Assembly: GCF_029852145.1 (NCBI RefSeq)
Contig: NC_079969.1
Coordinates: forward strand, 12,432,465-12,496,464
Source of the DNA: Microplitis mediator
Taxonomy: Eukaryota > Arthropoda > Insecta > Hymenoptera > Braconidae
Reading direction: 5' to 3'
DNA: 64,000 bases
How positions within the stretch are numbered: the stretch's first letter is position 1; each line of letters starts with the position of its first letter. Positions 34,301 through 45,338 of the stretch are shown here, one piece after another. Under the pieces are notes generated by a model. It saw only the letters and a list, made by a program, of their open reading frames with translations. It did not search any database and was not told the origin of the DNA. The position numbers and the translations under genes were made by a program.

Positions 34301-35132
34301 AGTTAGTATTGTTGACGTGAGGAAATAGTCTCCGAAAGTAAGGTTAGAAAAATTAAAAAAATTTTATACATTGCTATCTCATTGCAATATTACTTAACTA
34401 TGTTTATAATGAAACCAAATGTTGTTCTTACTTTGAATTCAAGTCCTTTGATATTTATTATTTAATAAATAAAAAATAAAATAATTGTTAATTCCCGCTT
34501 AGGTGAAATTTTTTCTCTTACAATACGGCCCGGTCACATTTGCTTCGCGCTCTTTCTAATTCTATCGGGCTCCGCCAGACCGAAGAGTGGGGTTTCAAGG
34601 TCAGGCTCTAAAGGGTTAACTATATTTATAATGAAACCAAATATTGTTCTCACTTTGAATTTCTTGGCCTTCATCGTGATACTGTTTATATACATTAAAA
34701 ACTGTAATCGAAATAATTTCTTCCCTTTTGAAAATTTTTCTGTTTGATTAATTTCTTTTCTCATATTCCCATATTTAATAGCTGTAGTAAAGCGAAATAA
34801 GACGCCGGTTGACGTATGAGCCCTAATTTTTTTTAATATTTCGAGGTTCTTTATCGAGATTTTTCATCTATTTCCACATATGCACAGAAAAGTAAACAGT
34901 TTTGACAGAATCGAATCGAAGCATTACAATTAAAACGTTGATTTTCAGGCAAAGTCATAATCTATCATGGGCTCGAGCAATGCGATCAAGACCAAATCAA
35001 CAACAGCCATTACTAATCTTAGTTTCACAAAAAGATTTACCACCAGCACACCAAGCTTCAATGCCGCAATCACAAGTTACTAGATCTGCGGCAGCATATC
35101 AACCGACTACACACAATACCGTAACAGCACAG
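28337..35132 (+). CDS. Su(var)2-10: PIAS/Su(var)2-10 copy 1, exons 1-4
   Basis: PIAS proteins are nuclear SUMO E3 ligases. Here only the N-terminal part is found: MADTDELE (exon 1), a SAP domain at residues about 12-46 (FRVSELQMLLGFAGRNKSG then RKDELQTRALELL), and a Q/P-rich linker (exons 3-4) including LSWARAMRSRPNQQQPLL and PPAHQASMPQSQVTRS. The four exons join in frame for 158 residues. Exon 4 ends in phase 0 with donor GTAACA. No PINIT (substrate-binding) or SP-RING exon is seen between here and copy 2; the next coding exons in frame are MULE-type (42362 on). SAP residues D, H, A, E differ from copy 2, which keeps N, P, V, Q. The gene may be a truncated duplicate, a fusion, or an alternative 5' end. 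Confidence 0.85.
28389..28492. mobile_element. hAT-type MITE, 104 bp, in PIAS intron 1
   Basis: About 33-bp inverted ends (CAGTGCTGCCAGATCGTG and CACGATCTGGCAGCACAG) flanked by perfect 8-bp duplications CTAACGAT (28381-28388, 28493-28500). PIAS copy 2 has a single CTAACGAT (about 61488-61495) and no element: a true empty site. Confidence 0.92.
28871..29037 (+). CDS. Su(var)2-10: PIAS copy 1 exon 2 (SAP domain)
   Basis: Acceptor TGTTGCAG, donor GTAAGAA. Encodes NMVLSFRVSELQMLLGFAGR, then NKSGRKDELQTRALELLKLR and SHHAELKIRELYKTIQ. SAP signature L-x-x-LG-xxGRxxGRKxEL is intact. Confidence 0.95.
29119..29217 (+). CDS. Su(var)2-10: PIAS copy 1 exon 3
   Basis: Acceptor TTTTTTAG, donor GTAAAA. Encodes ANQLSAHQMYGQSGTGNEPS then IDQNLHQRSDDSR, a linker after the SAP domain. 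Confidence 0.9.
30075..30254 (-). mobile_element. AACTTCCCGC-type element relic
   Basis: Inverted pieces: GGTTGACCCTGCGGGCCAGC, AAAACTTCCCGCTGTT, GAGCTCGAGGAGCTCG and GAATAGCTTCCTAGGACCTC, as in 9300-9350 and 3590. Confidence 0.65.
30255..30693. mobile_element. Fold-back element, ends GAGCGTGTTCAGCC
   Basis: Inverted ends of about 50 bp (GAGCGTGTTCAGCCGATG / CATCGGCTGAACACGCTC) flanked by AAT on both sides. Similar GTTCGGxx and TTAGTAAG words occur near 38370-38620. Confidence 0.7.
30694..31700 (+). mobile_element. LTR-like fragment
   Basis: A GC-richer, non-palindromic kilobase with a TATTATAAAC promoter-like word (31208), AATAAA (31369) downstream, and CAACCCGCGAATTCTGGTGG near its end, as in 5' leaders of LTR elements. 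No gag or pol frame. Identification is tentative. Confidence 0.3.
32265..33204. mobile_element. CCCTGATTAAAAA element with 91-bp tandem array
   Basis: Ends CCCTGATTAAAAAAGTGAAT and ATTCACTTTTTTAATCAGGG. Contains seven tandem units with GGTATTGAGAAGGATTC at 32452, 32543, 32634, 32725, 32816, 32907 and 32998: a constant 91-base step. A second copy is inverted at 51489-52417. Confidence 0.85.
33270..33533. mobile_element. Short TA-flanked CATAGAAAAA element
   Basis: Ends CATAGAAAAAAAAAGGATT and ATTTTTTTCTATG with TA on both sides. The same element is at the matching place in PIAS copy 2 (62636-62896), so it predates the duplication. Confidence 0.75.
33603..34615. mobile_element. piggyBac-like MITE
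   Basis: TTAA-CCCTTTAGAGTC (33599 on) and GGCTCTAAAGGG-TTAA (to 34619): TTAA target and CCC/GGG ends as in piggyBac. A second left end (TTAACCCTTTAGAGTCAGAG) occurs at 34134, and two internal blocks (CCGTAGTTAGTATTG) are tandemly repeated. Carries the nested element 33623-34020. Confidence 0.75.
33623..34020. mobile_element. CCACCGTG palindromic minisatellite element
   Basis: Ends CCCTCGCAGATTTGAATC and GATTCAAATCTGCGAGGG; filled with GTGTATCCACCGTGATTCCA-type units, self-complementary. The sibling block at 34134 (GTCAGAGGATCTCG) appears to be its unoccupied site. Confidence 0.75.
34949..35132 (+). CDS. Su(var)2-10: PIAS copy 1 exon 4
   Basis: Acceptor GATTTTCAG, donor GTAACA, 184 bases, completes an Arg codon and ends in phase 0. 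Encodes RQSHNLSWARAMRSRPNQQQ, then PLLILVSQKDLPPAHQASMP, ending THNTVTAQ. Assigned to PIAS by frame, order and linker-like composition. Confidence 0.75.
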
Positions 35133-35304
35133 GTAACAAATTCATTCTTTATTTATAATAAATTTTTTGCTCTTTTTCTTATAGAAATTGAACTGATATA
35201 ATTCTTCTCATGTCATAGATATACATAAGATTTTATTTAAAACGCATAAGTCACTAATGAGTTAGTTAACCCTGAATCTGATTGCATAAAAAAATCTTTG
35301 CAAT

Positions 35305-36260
35305 CCCTCACGGTTTTGAGATTGCCCTAAATATTCGGCGTTTATGCGCATGCCGTAAATTTACCGTTATAATTTGGTATTATCATGGTTAGAGTGGCCA
35401 GTTTTTTTTCTATAGTTATGCAATATATTTACTGTACTTGAACTGTAGAATTACCAGAATACTACAGTAAAATTACTATAAAAATGCCGAACTTTTACCG
35501 AAAAAATGCTAATTTTATAATAATAAAATCGTATTTTTTTGGCAATAATAGCGTAGATATCCTGCGATTTCGCCAGATTTATGCTGATATAATGGAAAAT
35601 TGTATAAAATTTGGTTTTATTTTTTTGTTCGCTTCTGCATTTAAAATCATCGAAAATGTGCAAAATGTGAAATTTTTTATTTTATTCTATTAGTTCACAT
35701 ATTTCTTATTCAAACAAAAGAATGTAAGTGAAATTAACTATCCGGGAAAATTGATGTTTTCAATTTTCTTAAGTTTGTTTGTATCCAGATAAATACAATT
35801 AGTATCAACCTTCAAGTAAGTGATTTGGCATAATGGTTAACAGATCAGACTTTGAATAATTAGGACTCGGGATCGAGCCCACGAGTTGACGGGCTTTTTT
35901 TAATTTTATGACAGTTATTGTATATATAACTTTATAAAGTTATATATAATTATATAAAATGATATATAACTAAATAAAATTTTATATAATTATACATAAT
36001 TTTTTTTCCGGGTAGAACGGTTTGATCCTGCAAAAATGCCGAAAATATACGATAAATATGCTGTATAATTACGATTTTAATGCTGTTAAAATACCGTATT
36101 TTTTCTGTTTTATCACCGTAATTATTCTGAATTTATTTCGTAAATTTTTGGTAATTATGTGGCAAAAAAACTGGCCAAAATAACTTGAGTAATACCATAT
36201 TTATGCAGTATTTATACCGTATAATTCCGGTATTATTTCAGTATTTCCAAAAACGCAAGG
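35305..36260. mobile_element. CCCTCRCGGTTTTG element, copy 1
   Basis: Starts CCCTCACGGTTTTGAG, ends CCAAAAACGCAAGG; filled with degenerate ATTTACGGTA/ATGCCGAA words. Related to 49226-50225 in inverse order. Contains a tRNA-like module (35825-35892) followed by TATATAATTATAT repeats and CCGGG. Confidence 0.6.
35825..35892 (+). tRNA. tRNA-like Pol III module (pseudo)
   Basis: A box TGGCATAATGG and B box GGATCGAGCC at tRNA-like spacing. A close copy is inverted at 49577-49655. No complete cloverleaf. Confidence 0.35.
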
Positions 36261-36990
36261 TTTTTTTTCTTTCTATTCTTTCACTGTCCGTTATTTGTTT
36301 TATAGTCATTTTTATCGATATTTACTTGTCGAAATTCATTTGGAGAAACCATCGACGATGATTCAGTATTCTATTACATTCAAAATGTTTTATGATAAAA
36401 CTTTTATCTGCTAAACTATTTTTGAGTGTATACCAATTTATGTGGATGTAAAAAAAAGCATATTATCAAAAGTACAATTACTTGAATATATTTATTCGAT
36501 AGATCTCAGGTCGTTAATTTATTATTTAAGGTTTGAAAATTGTTAGAGTCATCTAAGTAGCAGACTGAACGTAAGAGCTAGATATCGGCCCCAGTGGGTC
36601 TCTATTTTAATCCTAAAAACCTGTCAACAATTATCAGTCTTAAAAGACTTTTTTAGGTTGCTGCTCTGTCTCAACCAACTTCTTCTTAACTAGTTAGAAT
36701 CATAGAAGTCATTGGATTGAATTCAATTTAGAACAAGAACGTAGGACACCTGAACATCTCGCCTAAATTCAAATCGTAAACAGCTAGAAATTTGCAATAA
36801 GATCTGATAATTATAATGTACGAGAAGCAGATAATTGAATCGACATTAATTTTGCAACATAGTTTGTCGAATTAATTAATATTGTTTTTAATAATTAAAG
36901 TGCTTATATTATATTGTGTGATAGTAAATTGATAACGTTGACATTAATTTTAAACACAATTCGGTCATATGTTCTATTTTAATAAAGTTA

Positions 36991-38177
36991 GGGGAGCGCG
37001 GGGTCGCCCCGGTCACCCAAATTTGGAAAAGTCTACCACATAATAGATTTTGAATTTAATTTTATTTTATACTCTCATTGAATGAGAGGTAATTATTGAG
37101 CCCTAACGTTAAAAATTAATTACTTATTAATAATAATTAATAAATAAAAAATTGATCAACTTTTGATCTAAAAATCAAGGACATTATCATAAGGTTTTTT
37201 TAAATATATTTTACAAGAAAAAAAGAGCTTATAATTGATGTGTATATAATCTACAGACATTTCTTAATCCATTTTAATTTTTATAAAAGTATAATTTTCA
37301 ATCCTTTTTTTTTTAAATTCAGTTCATTTTCTCAAAAATTAGTTGGGGTCGTACCGATCAAAGTATGTATGTATGTATTTATTTAATATGCCAAGGCAAT
37401 TAGCCGAATGGCAAAGGTTTGTACATAGTTTCATAAATTTTTACATAAAATTTAATACAAAGTAATAAACTTAGGTGTAGGTGTACATCAAAATCTTATT
37501 TAAAAAATAACAATTATAGTTTTATTTTAGATTTAACTTTAATTTTAATTTTAGATTAAATTTGATTTAATAAGTAACAATGACAATTCGTGTGTTTGTT
37601 TAGTAAAAATATTAACTAATATCTTATTTAATAAGCAATTAATCAATTAAGGTAAGCTTTTTTAAAATTTAAGCTTAAAATTTTTTTATTCGTCAGGGGC
37701 ATTTTCTTCTACAACATCGTACCATTTTTGTTACAATATTAGTGAACAAATAAATAAATAATAGATACCTCGTAAGCGAGTACGGAAAACGGAAAAAAAA
37801 GTTAAATGTTGTTGATTATTAATTTTACATTTTTTTCTTTGCTTCTTAAGTTTCAGTTGACCAAATAAAATTTTAATTTGATGAAATTTCAGCAATACGA
37901 CTTTAGATTCTTAATTTTTGATTTGAAATTAACAGTGACCGGGATGACCCGCCAAATGACCGGAGCAACCCGACGTGTTGGGTCGCCCCGGCCAAACTTA
38001 CAATTTTTTTAATTCATCAAATATTTCTATTTACTTTTATACTTTCATTTTTAAGTATGTGTTTTTGGTTCTCTATATTCCATAAAATAAGATAACTTCC
38101 GTTTTATGATCTAATAAGGATAATTCGAAAAATTTTGAAGGTTTATTTCTTAGGTGACCGGGGCGACTTCACGCTCC
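36991..38177. mobile_element. TA-flanked GGGGAGCGCGGGG element
   Basis: Ends GGGGAGCGCGGGGTCGCC and GGCGACTTCACGCTCCCC with TA both sides; internal GGGTCGCCCCGGCCAAAC repeats the end motif. Related in style to 56057-57197. Confidence 0.7.
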
Positions 38178-39674
38178 CCTACATTCCGTATAATATTATC
38201 GACTACACTCAATACTACACTGTAAAGTTAATTCATTTCGTGTCTAAGTTTATAAATTTTTTATTTGATATGTTATCCGTATAATAACTTCTAGATATGA
38301 TTAATCAAGTTGTTATTTTTCAACTAATTATTCTCAACAATCAAAAAATAGATATATACCCGATGTTCAAAGTTTCATCTTAAGTTAACTAAATGACTTA
38401 ACTCAGGACCAAAAGGCTGAACCGAAGCTAAATAATAAACAAATGTCTTGGTAGCACCTAACCATAAATTATTACCAGCCGCCATTGGGCATCTTCGGCC
38501 GAACTAAGTCCTGAGCAAATTTACTAAGGACTTAGTAAGATTTGGTATAGTAAAAGCATATTTACGTTTTTTCAGGCCTTAGTTCGACCGAACATGCACA
38601 TTGTGATCGTTACTTGATGATATAAGTTACCTAAGTATACTAAAAAATCCGTGGTTATAGATTTAAATTAGTCAAGAAAATTCAACTTAGATTCATTTTA
38701 TAAAATCAAGGTTATTTGAAAGCTTAAAAAGTAAAAAATTACACAGAAATAAACAAATAAATAGCTTGTTCACAGTTCCAATAATTACAACTGGAAAGAA
38801 CCTTTTTGAGAGTGTTAAAACAAGGTCGCGTTTGACCATTTTGTCTCAAAACGATCTATTCAACAGTACAGGGAACCGATGCCACGAAAGGCCTCGCCCA
38901 GCTCAATTCAAACAGAGTCTCTTCATTTCCTGAAATGCTAGGTGTTTGGCCCATAGAAGTATGGACTCATGTTGGTTATAATTAGTCACCACGCGTCAAT
39001 AGAACGAGTTCTTTGAACTACAGTTAGCATCTACCCTCAGTCGGTCACTTGATCATATTTTTTTTAATAACGGTATCGTCTGGAAAGAAAATAGAGTCAT
39101 CGTAGTGCATGTATACCTGAAATAGGTGAAAAAACGGCCCTTGTAAAAGGCAGTAAACATTCGAAAAATTTCGTCACTAGTCAGCTCCGTTACATTAATT
39201 AATGTTAGATTTAAATTTTGAAATTGTTTTACATAAATCGATTACAAATATCGAACCTACGAACGTTATGTTATGAACCCAGGCCGCTATCCACTAAGTT
39301 CATTCCTCTAATTGAATTTACAATAACTCATAATATTTTTTTGAAAGATCACTTATTATTATAAAAATTTGTATATGTGCTATATCTCCATTAAATATTG
39401 AGAATACATCATAACCTTTGCTAGGAGTCGTCAATTTTTTAAGCTTTCAGCAAAAAACATACTTGAGCAAACTAAATTCTTAGTTAACTCTATGAAATTG
39501 AGTATAGTACAAGTATATTTTACAATAACTAATTTGAACGATTTTATTAAAAATTAATTTACTAGGCCACGACTGAGGCCTTCTTTCACGTGTATTCTTA
39601 ACGAATTTAATTAACGCAAACTTATGGCAGTATGGCAAATTACAATACACTATCGTAAAATACGGTTTTTAACC

Positions 39675-42041
39675 AAATTACAATGAAAGGGTGTAGCCGG
39701 ATTAATATGGGAATTCTGCCCCCATGGCTTTTTTGACTCAAACTTAGGGGGTCGATTTGGTGTCGAATAAAAATAATTCACCTCAATTTTTAGCTCTTTA
39801 ACTCAAACGGTATTCGAGAATTTCAAAAAAAACCTGTTTTTTCGAAATTATTTTTATTTTTATAGTAAAATTCGGAATTAATCAATGATGATTTTTTTCC
39901 TAATTCTTACGAGTCCAAAACATGAAAAAATCATATGATCGTGATTCTCAAACGGAAAGCCGATTTTTAACGGAGAAAAGAAAATTATAATCTTTTTTTT
40001 TTTTAGCCTTTTTGAAATATGTCACTCACCAAAATTCGTCAGAAAAAGTCTTTCATACTCCTCTATACTCAGGAATTTTTTTGAATTTTTTGAATTGGTG
40101 GAACAATTCAAAAAAAATTAAAAACTCATTTTTGTCTTAAAACCTTGCGTTTTAACAAACTTATATTTTTTATTAGTACAAATAAATACGTAGAAAATTT
40201 TTTTTTACCAAAAATATATCTTTGCAAAAGATAAACATAAAAAATCAGTAGCCTACAGTCATTATAAGGGTTATTAATGATTCAAAAGACACTTAAAGGT
40301 AATACTTATTAGGGTGTCCCAAAAAAAAACAAATATATTTTTTTTCAACGTCTTATGAGCTCAAAAGTTACTTTATATTATAAAAAAAATCCTCACCGAA
40401 TTTCAGCCAGATATCTTTACAATTGAGCTATCAAAAAGGGGGGTCCCTTTTCCCATTTAAAATACAAGCGAAAATTTTTCATTTTAGTTTTTTGTTATTA
40501 AGACTATGAAAAAAAATTTTTTTTTCCAATTCCACCTGGTATAATTACATAGGGAATTAAATTCTCTACAAAAAGTGCTTATACATTATGTACGTTGAAC
40601 AAACTGGGAAAAAGTTACGGGGCTTCAAAGATCAAATAAAAATTCAGTTTCATCAGTGTTAAATTATTTTTTATTATTTTTCATTTTTGTTCTATCAAAA
40701 AATATTTTTTTTCAAATTTTGACGGCACGTTCTTGTAGGAAATTTAATTTCCTACAAAAAATATCTAACATCTTATATACGTCGAGTGGATAAGAAAAAA
40801 GTTACAGGTCTTCAAATGTCAACGAAAAGTTAAGTTTAAAAAATATTAAATTTTTGAACTTAACTGTCAACGAAAAAGTGAACTTCATTTTTCGTTGACA
40901 TTTGAAGACCTGTAACTTTTTTCTTATCCACTCGACGTATATAAGATGTTAGATATTTTTTGTAGGAAATTAAATTTCCTACAAGAACGTGCCGTCAAAA
41001 TTTGAAAAAAAATATTTTTTGATAGAACAAAAATGAAAAATAATAAAAAATAATTTAACACTGATGAAACTGAATTTTTATTTGATCTTTGAAGCCCCGT
41101 AACTTTTTCCCAGTTTGTTCAACGTACATAATGTATAAGCACTTTTTGTAGAGAATTTAATTCCCTATGTAATTATACCAGGTGGAATTGGAAAAAAAAA
41201 TTTTTTTTCATAGTCTTAATAACAAAAAACTAAAATGAAAAATTTTCGCTTGTATTTTAAATGGGAAAAGGGACCCCCCTTTTTGATAGCTCAATTGTAA
41301 AGATATCTGGCTGAAATTCGGTGAGGATTTTTTTTATAATATAAAGTAACTTTTGAGCTCATAAGACGTTGAAAAAAAATATATTTGTTTTTTTTTGGGA
41401 CACCCTAATAAGTATTACCTTTAAGTGTCTTTTGAATCATTAATAACCCTTATAATGACTGTAGGCTACTGATTTTTTATGTTTATCTTTTGCAAAGATA
41501 TATTTTTGGTAAAAAAAAATTTTCTACGTATTTATTTGTACTAATAAAAAATATAAGTTTGTTAAAACGCAAGGTTTTAAGACAAAAATGAGTTTTTAAT
41601 TTTTTTTGAATTGTTCCACCAATTCAAAAAATTCAAAAAAATTCCTGAGTATAGAGGAGTATGAAAGACTTTTTCTGACGAATTTTGGTGAGTGACATAT
41701 TTCAAAAAGGCTAAAAAAAAAAAAGATTATAATTTTCTTTTCTCCGTTAAAAATCGGCTTTCCGTTTGAGAATCACGATCATATGATTTTTTCATGTTTT
41801 GGACTCGTAAGAATTAGGAAAAAAATCATCATTGATTAATTCCGAATTTTACTATAAAAATAAAAATAATTTCGAAAAAACAGGTTTTTTTTGAAATTCT
41901 CGAATACCGTTTGAGTTAAAGAGCTAAAAATTGAGGTGAATTATTTTTATTCGACACCAAATCGACCCCCTAAGTTTGAGTCAAAAAAGCCATGGGGGCA
42001 GAATTCCCATATTAATCCGGCTATACCCTTTCTGTAATTTA
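39675..42041. mobile_element. 2.37-kb near-perfect palindrome
   Basis: Arms of about 1153 bp (39675-40828 and 40889-42041) appear almost identical; the only easy mismatch is GGGTGTAGCC against GGCTATACCC at the ends. Spacer 60 bp. A TA-flanked GGGTGTCCC element (40312-41405) forms the exact centre. Non-coding. Confidence 0.85.
40312..41405. mobile_element. TA-flanked GGGTGTCCC fold-back (inner)
   Basis: Ends GGGTGTCCCAAAAAAAAAC and TTTTTTTTTGGGACACCC with TA both sides; same end logic as 16230 and 50857. Symmetric inside the larger palindrome. Confidence 0.75.
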
Positions 42042-42361
42042 ATACCACAGTACTGTAATTGACAAACATAAAAAACTATGCGTGGCGAAAAATTTATCAT
42101 AACTATATCTACTGTAAAATAAGTAAACCTACTTTAACGTACATTAAATTTCCCTACTTCATTGTAAAGTAATCGTATTCTTGTGATATTTTTACCCTAA
42201 ACTTCAATCATGTTACCTAATTTCCACGGTAGATTTTCCGCCAAATAGAATAAATTTGATATAATCTACCATCAATTATACTTAATTAGATCCGGTAAGA
42301 ATTGATCCGCTAATATTGAAAATATTAATTAGAATTGTTACTTATAAAGAAATGTTTTTAG

Positions 42362-42710
42362 GCAATTATCAAAAACGCTCAAAAATTGGGATTAATTGGG
42401 GAGGAAAAAAATAAATTCAACTGTCCAGAGATTTACAGAGTCTTAAATCAATTAACGGCTTTGACTTTCCTTCCTCCTTCTCAAGTGATTAAAACATTTC
42501 ATCAACTTCAAAACAAAACTAAAGAAGATTTTGGAAATCATTTCGATCAACTATTTGAATACTATGAATCTCAATGGCTAAAACAAACAAAACCAGAAGG
42601 CTTTAATGTGTATGGATCGCATGAAGACAGGACGGACAACATCATGGAAGCTCATCACCGGGACCGCAACAGAGACCTAGAGAAAAACCTTCTCCCGAGT
42701 ATCTTCATCG
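42362..42710 (+). CDS. MULE-type exon a
   Basis: Acceptor GTTTTTAG, donor GTAAAT; 349 bases, phase 0 in and phase 1 out; open from AIIKNAQK to SIFIG. Confidence 0.7.
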
Positions 42711-45338
42711 GTAAATAAATTTCTTGATTGAATTATTTGAATACTTGAAAACTCTGACTAAAATCTAAGTAAACTTTTTTTTTTTATAAATTACGGCAAT
42801 ACATTGAATTTCAGTAAATCACTTTTAAATATTGTTTTCTAAATCAACTTAGTATAAAAGTAAACTAAATTAATCGTAAAAATGAGGCATTTTACCGTAA
42901 ATTACGACCAAAACACCGTAATTTATGATAAAAACACCGTACACGGAGAGAAAAAAATAGTAATGATTACTATGTTACATAGTAACCAGACTCATTTTTT
43001 GTAAAATGGTAAATAATGCTATGTAGAATAGGACTCATTACCATTTTTCTGGTAATGATTACTATGTTACATTGAAACAACTAAAATGGTAAAAATCACT
43101 ATCTAGCATGGGAATCAGGGCTATGTAGAATGGTACTCAGTCTCATGCTGGAATAGCTGTCGTTACAGTTTAATAAGTGAGACAAGAAAGTAAACATGCG
43201 CGGACGTTTGCGCAGTAACCTATGTGTATGTGTTACATGTATATGTGCGAAATATATTATTAAATATTTTAATTTATTTAATTATTATTTATCTGTTATC
43301 AAAAAATGATATTTCATTTTGAGCAATATCTTAATTATTTCAATAGATTAATTCAATTTCTACATATATCTATTTATAGTAACCTGAGTTATTTGTTTTG
43401 TCATAACCTTATTTACTAAAAATGAAATAAATAAAACATCGTAAACGTTACTAGGTAACATTGTAGCCATATCCATTTACATAGTTCTCTCGTCAATGTA
43501 GAATAGTAATCACTTCTATGCTAGCATAGCCACCGTTACTATGAAGAATGGGGGGGATTACTCTGCCCGGTGACTCTCGACGTTAAAAAATCCTCGTTTC
43601 TATGTAACATAGTAATGGTTACCATTCTACATAGGAATTATAACTATTTTTTTCTCTCCGTGTAATTTATGATAAATACACAGTAATTTAAAGTGTACAT
43701 TCTGTAATTTGTGACGAGTGCCTCATTTATAATGAATTAAACGTTGTTTGATGATAAGTATCTATAATAAATTTTGCGGCTTTCTAAAACCTTTCTTTTA
43801 AAATATCTTTCTAGTCTCTTCGTCATCTCTTTTAGCTCTATACCAGATCGCTAACAATGCCACGTTATCAACATAAATGAGACTCTAAAATTTCTCTCTC
43901 CACACCACAACTCAACCAGTTTTCCCTTTTCTCAGCTGCTACTCTAACAAGGAAAGTATCCCAAGTGTCCTTCTCCGATTTCGATGAAACTGAGATATGT
44001 TATTATCCATCAAAATTTATCATTTTCAGATTGAACAATAATGAAAAGTGCCATTGGTGTCATGACAACAATGGCACTTTTTATTATTTTTCAACCTAAA
44101 AATGATGCCGTTGGTCCCATTCGATTATTCGAACTACAAGTATACGAAACTTGAAAGACACCCCTTTGGAGTCTAAACTTTGAGGGGTGGTTTCATCCCC
44201 TGGATATGTTTTTCCGCAGCTAAAAAAAAAATACGTGTCCCTTAAATTTCGATATGGAATAACATATTTTAGGTTCATCGAAATCGGAGAGGGACACTTG
44301 GGATACCTTCCTTGTAAATAAGATCAGTTAAGTCGAGACCAAGGTGAATTCACGCAAATTTGTCTTAGTTTCGACTTAACTGGCTTTACTTAGCCACGAT
44401 TTAAGATGACCAAGTCTAAATCAAGTTTTATTTTTTGACTCGGGTTCTTTCTATCCGAAAAATACGGTGCATTCACAGTGACACCGAAACTGCAAAGGAT
44501 AATATAAGCTTTTATATAATCATCTATTATTTTTATAAATTTTTTATATTATCATGTATAACTATTTTATAGATGTATATATGTTCTCATAACTATATAT
44601 AGTCGCATAAAATTTTTTTTTTCATGCCATTAAAATCCGAAATCTAAAGTATCCAAAAATAAAACGGTTTCTTCCAATACAATCTCACTCATACCTTATT
44701 CCAATTTTTACACTCATCGACCAAAAAACTGAAACTCTATCTTTTATTAAAGTTGAATTTTTAACTTATAAAGCCACAGAACATAGATTTCAGGCAATAA
44801 ACATGCCTAATATTCTAATTGAATTCAGTCATAGTTTTCAATCAGTATTTAATTTTATAATCTTTATTAATATTAATTATTATTAATAGTAACTATTATT
44901 GCAGGTCCTTTAAAAAAAATTCCAGATGTATCTAGAGTAGATATTAATCAAATAGAATTAAATAATAATGAATTTCAGGAAATGTGGAAGAGTATGAATA
45001 ATGAAATAAAAAATAATGGCACTGAAGAAAATATTGATTATTTAGAATATATTAATAATTTAAAATGTATAAAAGAACTGGAAGAAGAAGAATTAAAAAT
45101 AATTAATAAAAATCTCAACATTATACAACAAAATCATCTAAATGAAACATTTGAACTAGATTTTGAAGATCTTGAAAATTATGAACGATTAATAGTGAAC
45201 ATCGATAACAAAGTAGAATTAACTTATGCTATGAGCTACATCAATCGGCGCTATCTGCAAAATGCAAATGAAAAAATCATATATGTTAAAGATGATGAAA
45301 TAGAAAAAAAAAATATATATATCTATTATAACTATTAA
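42362..45338 (+). CDS. MULE-transposase-derived C-terminal exons
   Basis: Two exons (42362-42710, 44905-45338) join in frame to about 260 residues. The first has the layout downstream of the MULE catalytic region: AIIKNAQKLGLI, LNQLTALTFLPPSQV, FDQLFEYYESQWLKQ and FNVYGSHEDRTDNIMEAHH, matching the family's W/F-x-VYG...RTNN..E..H block with D for the first N. The second is Asn/Glu-rich, ends KKNIYIYYNY and stops. The catalytic part and any zinc finger are not visible upstream. The first exon opens in phase 0 and so can continue from PIAS exon 4. No clear AATAAA follows closely. Could be a fusion partner, a domesticated gene with unseen 5' exons, or a relic; lack of stops over 780 bases favours constraint or youth. 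Confidence 0.65.
42942..43662. mobile_element. TA-flanked CACGGAGAG element, 721 bp
   Basis: Ends CACGGAGAGAAAAAAATAG and CTATTTTTTTCTCTCCGTG with TA both sides; filled with ACTATGTTACATAGTAA type words. Lies in the intron between the two MULE exons. Confidence 0.85.
43948..44314. mobile_element. PIF-like inverted-repeat element, 367 bp
   Basis: Ends CAAGGAAAGTATCCCAAG and CTTGGGATACCTTCCTTG flanked by TAA on both sides; about 58-bp inverted ends and an internal GTGCCATTGGTGTCATGAC hairpin. Interrupted relative at 46430-48240. Confidence 0.75.
44905..45338 (+). CDS. MULE-type exon b (stop codon)
   Basis: Acceptor TATTGCAG; starts GPLKKIPDVSRVDINQ, contains LKCIKELEEEELKIINKNLN, ends with TAA at 45338. 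Low-complexity Asn/Glu composition; no known domain recognised. Confidence 0.6.

Larger units (their letters stand above)
35133..42361. other. Large intron or gap between PIAS exon 4 and MULE exon
   Basis: Holds elements 35305-36260, 36991-38177 and 39675-42041. The remaining non-repeat stretches 36261-36990 and 38178-39674 show no exon that I can recognise as PINIT, SP-RING or upstream MULE; 38370-38620 resembles the words of the 30255-30693 element. Confidence 0.5.
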
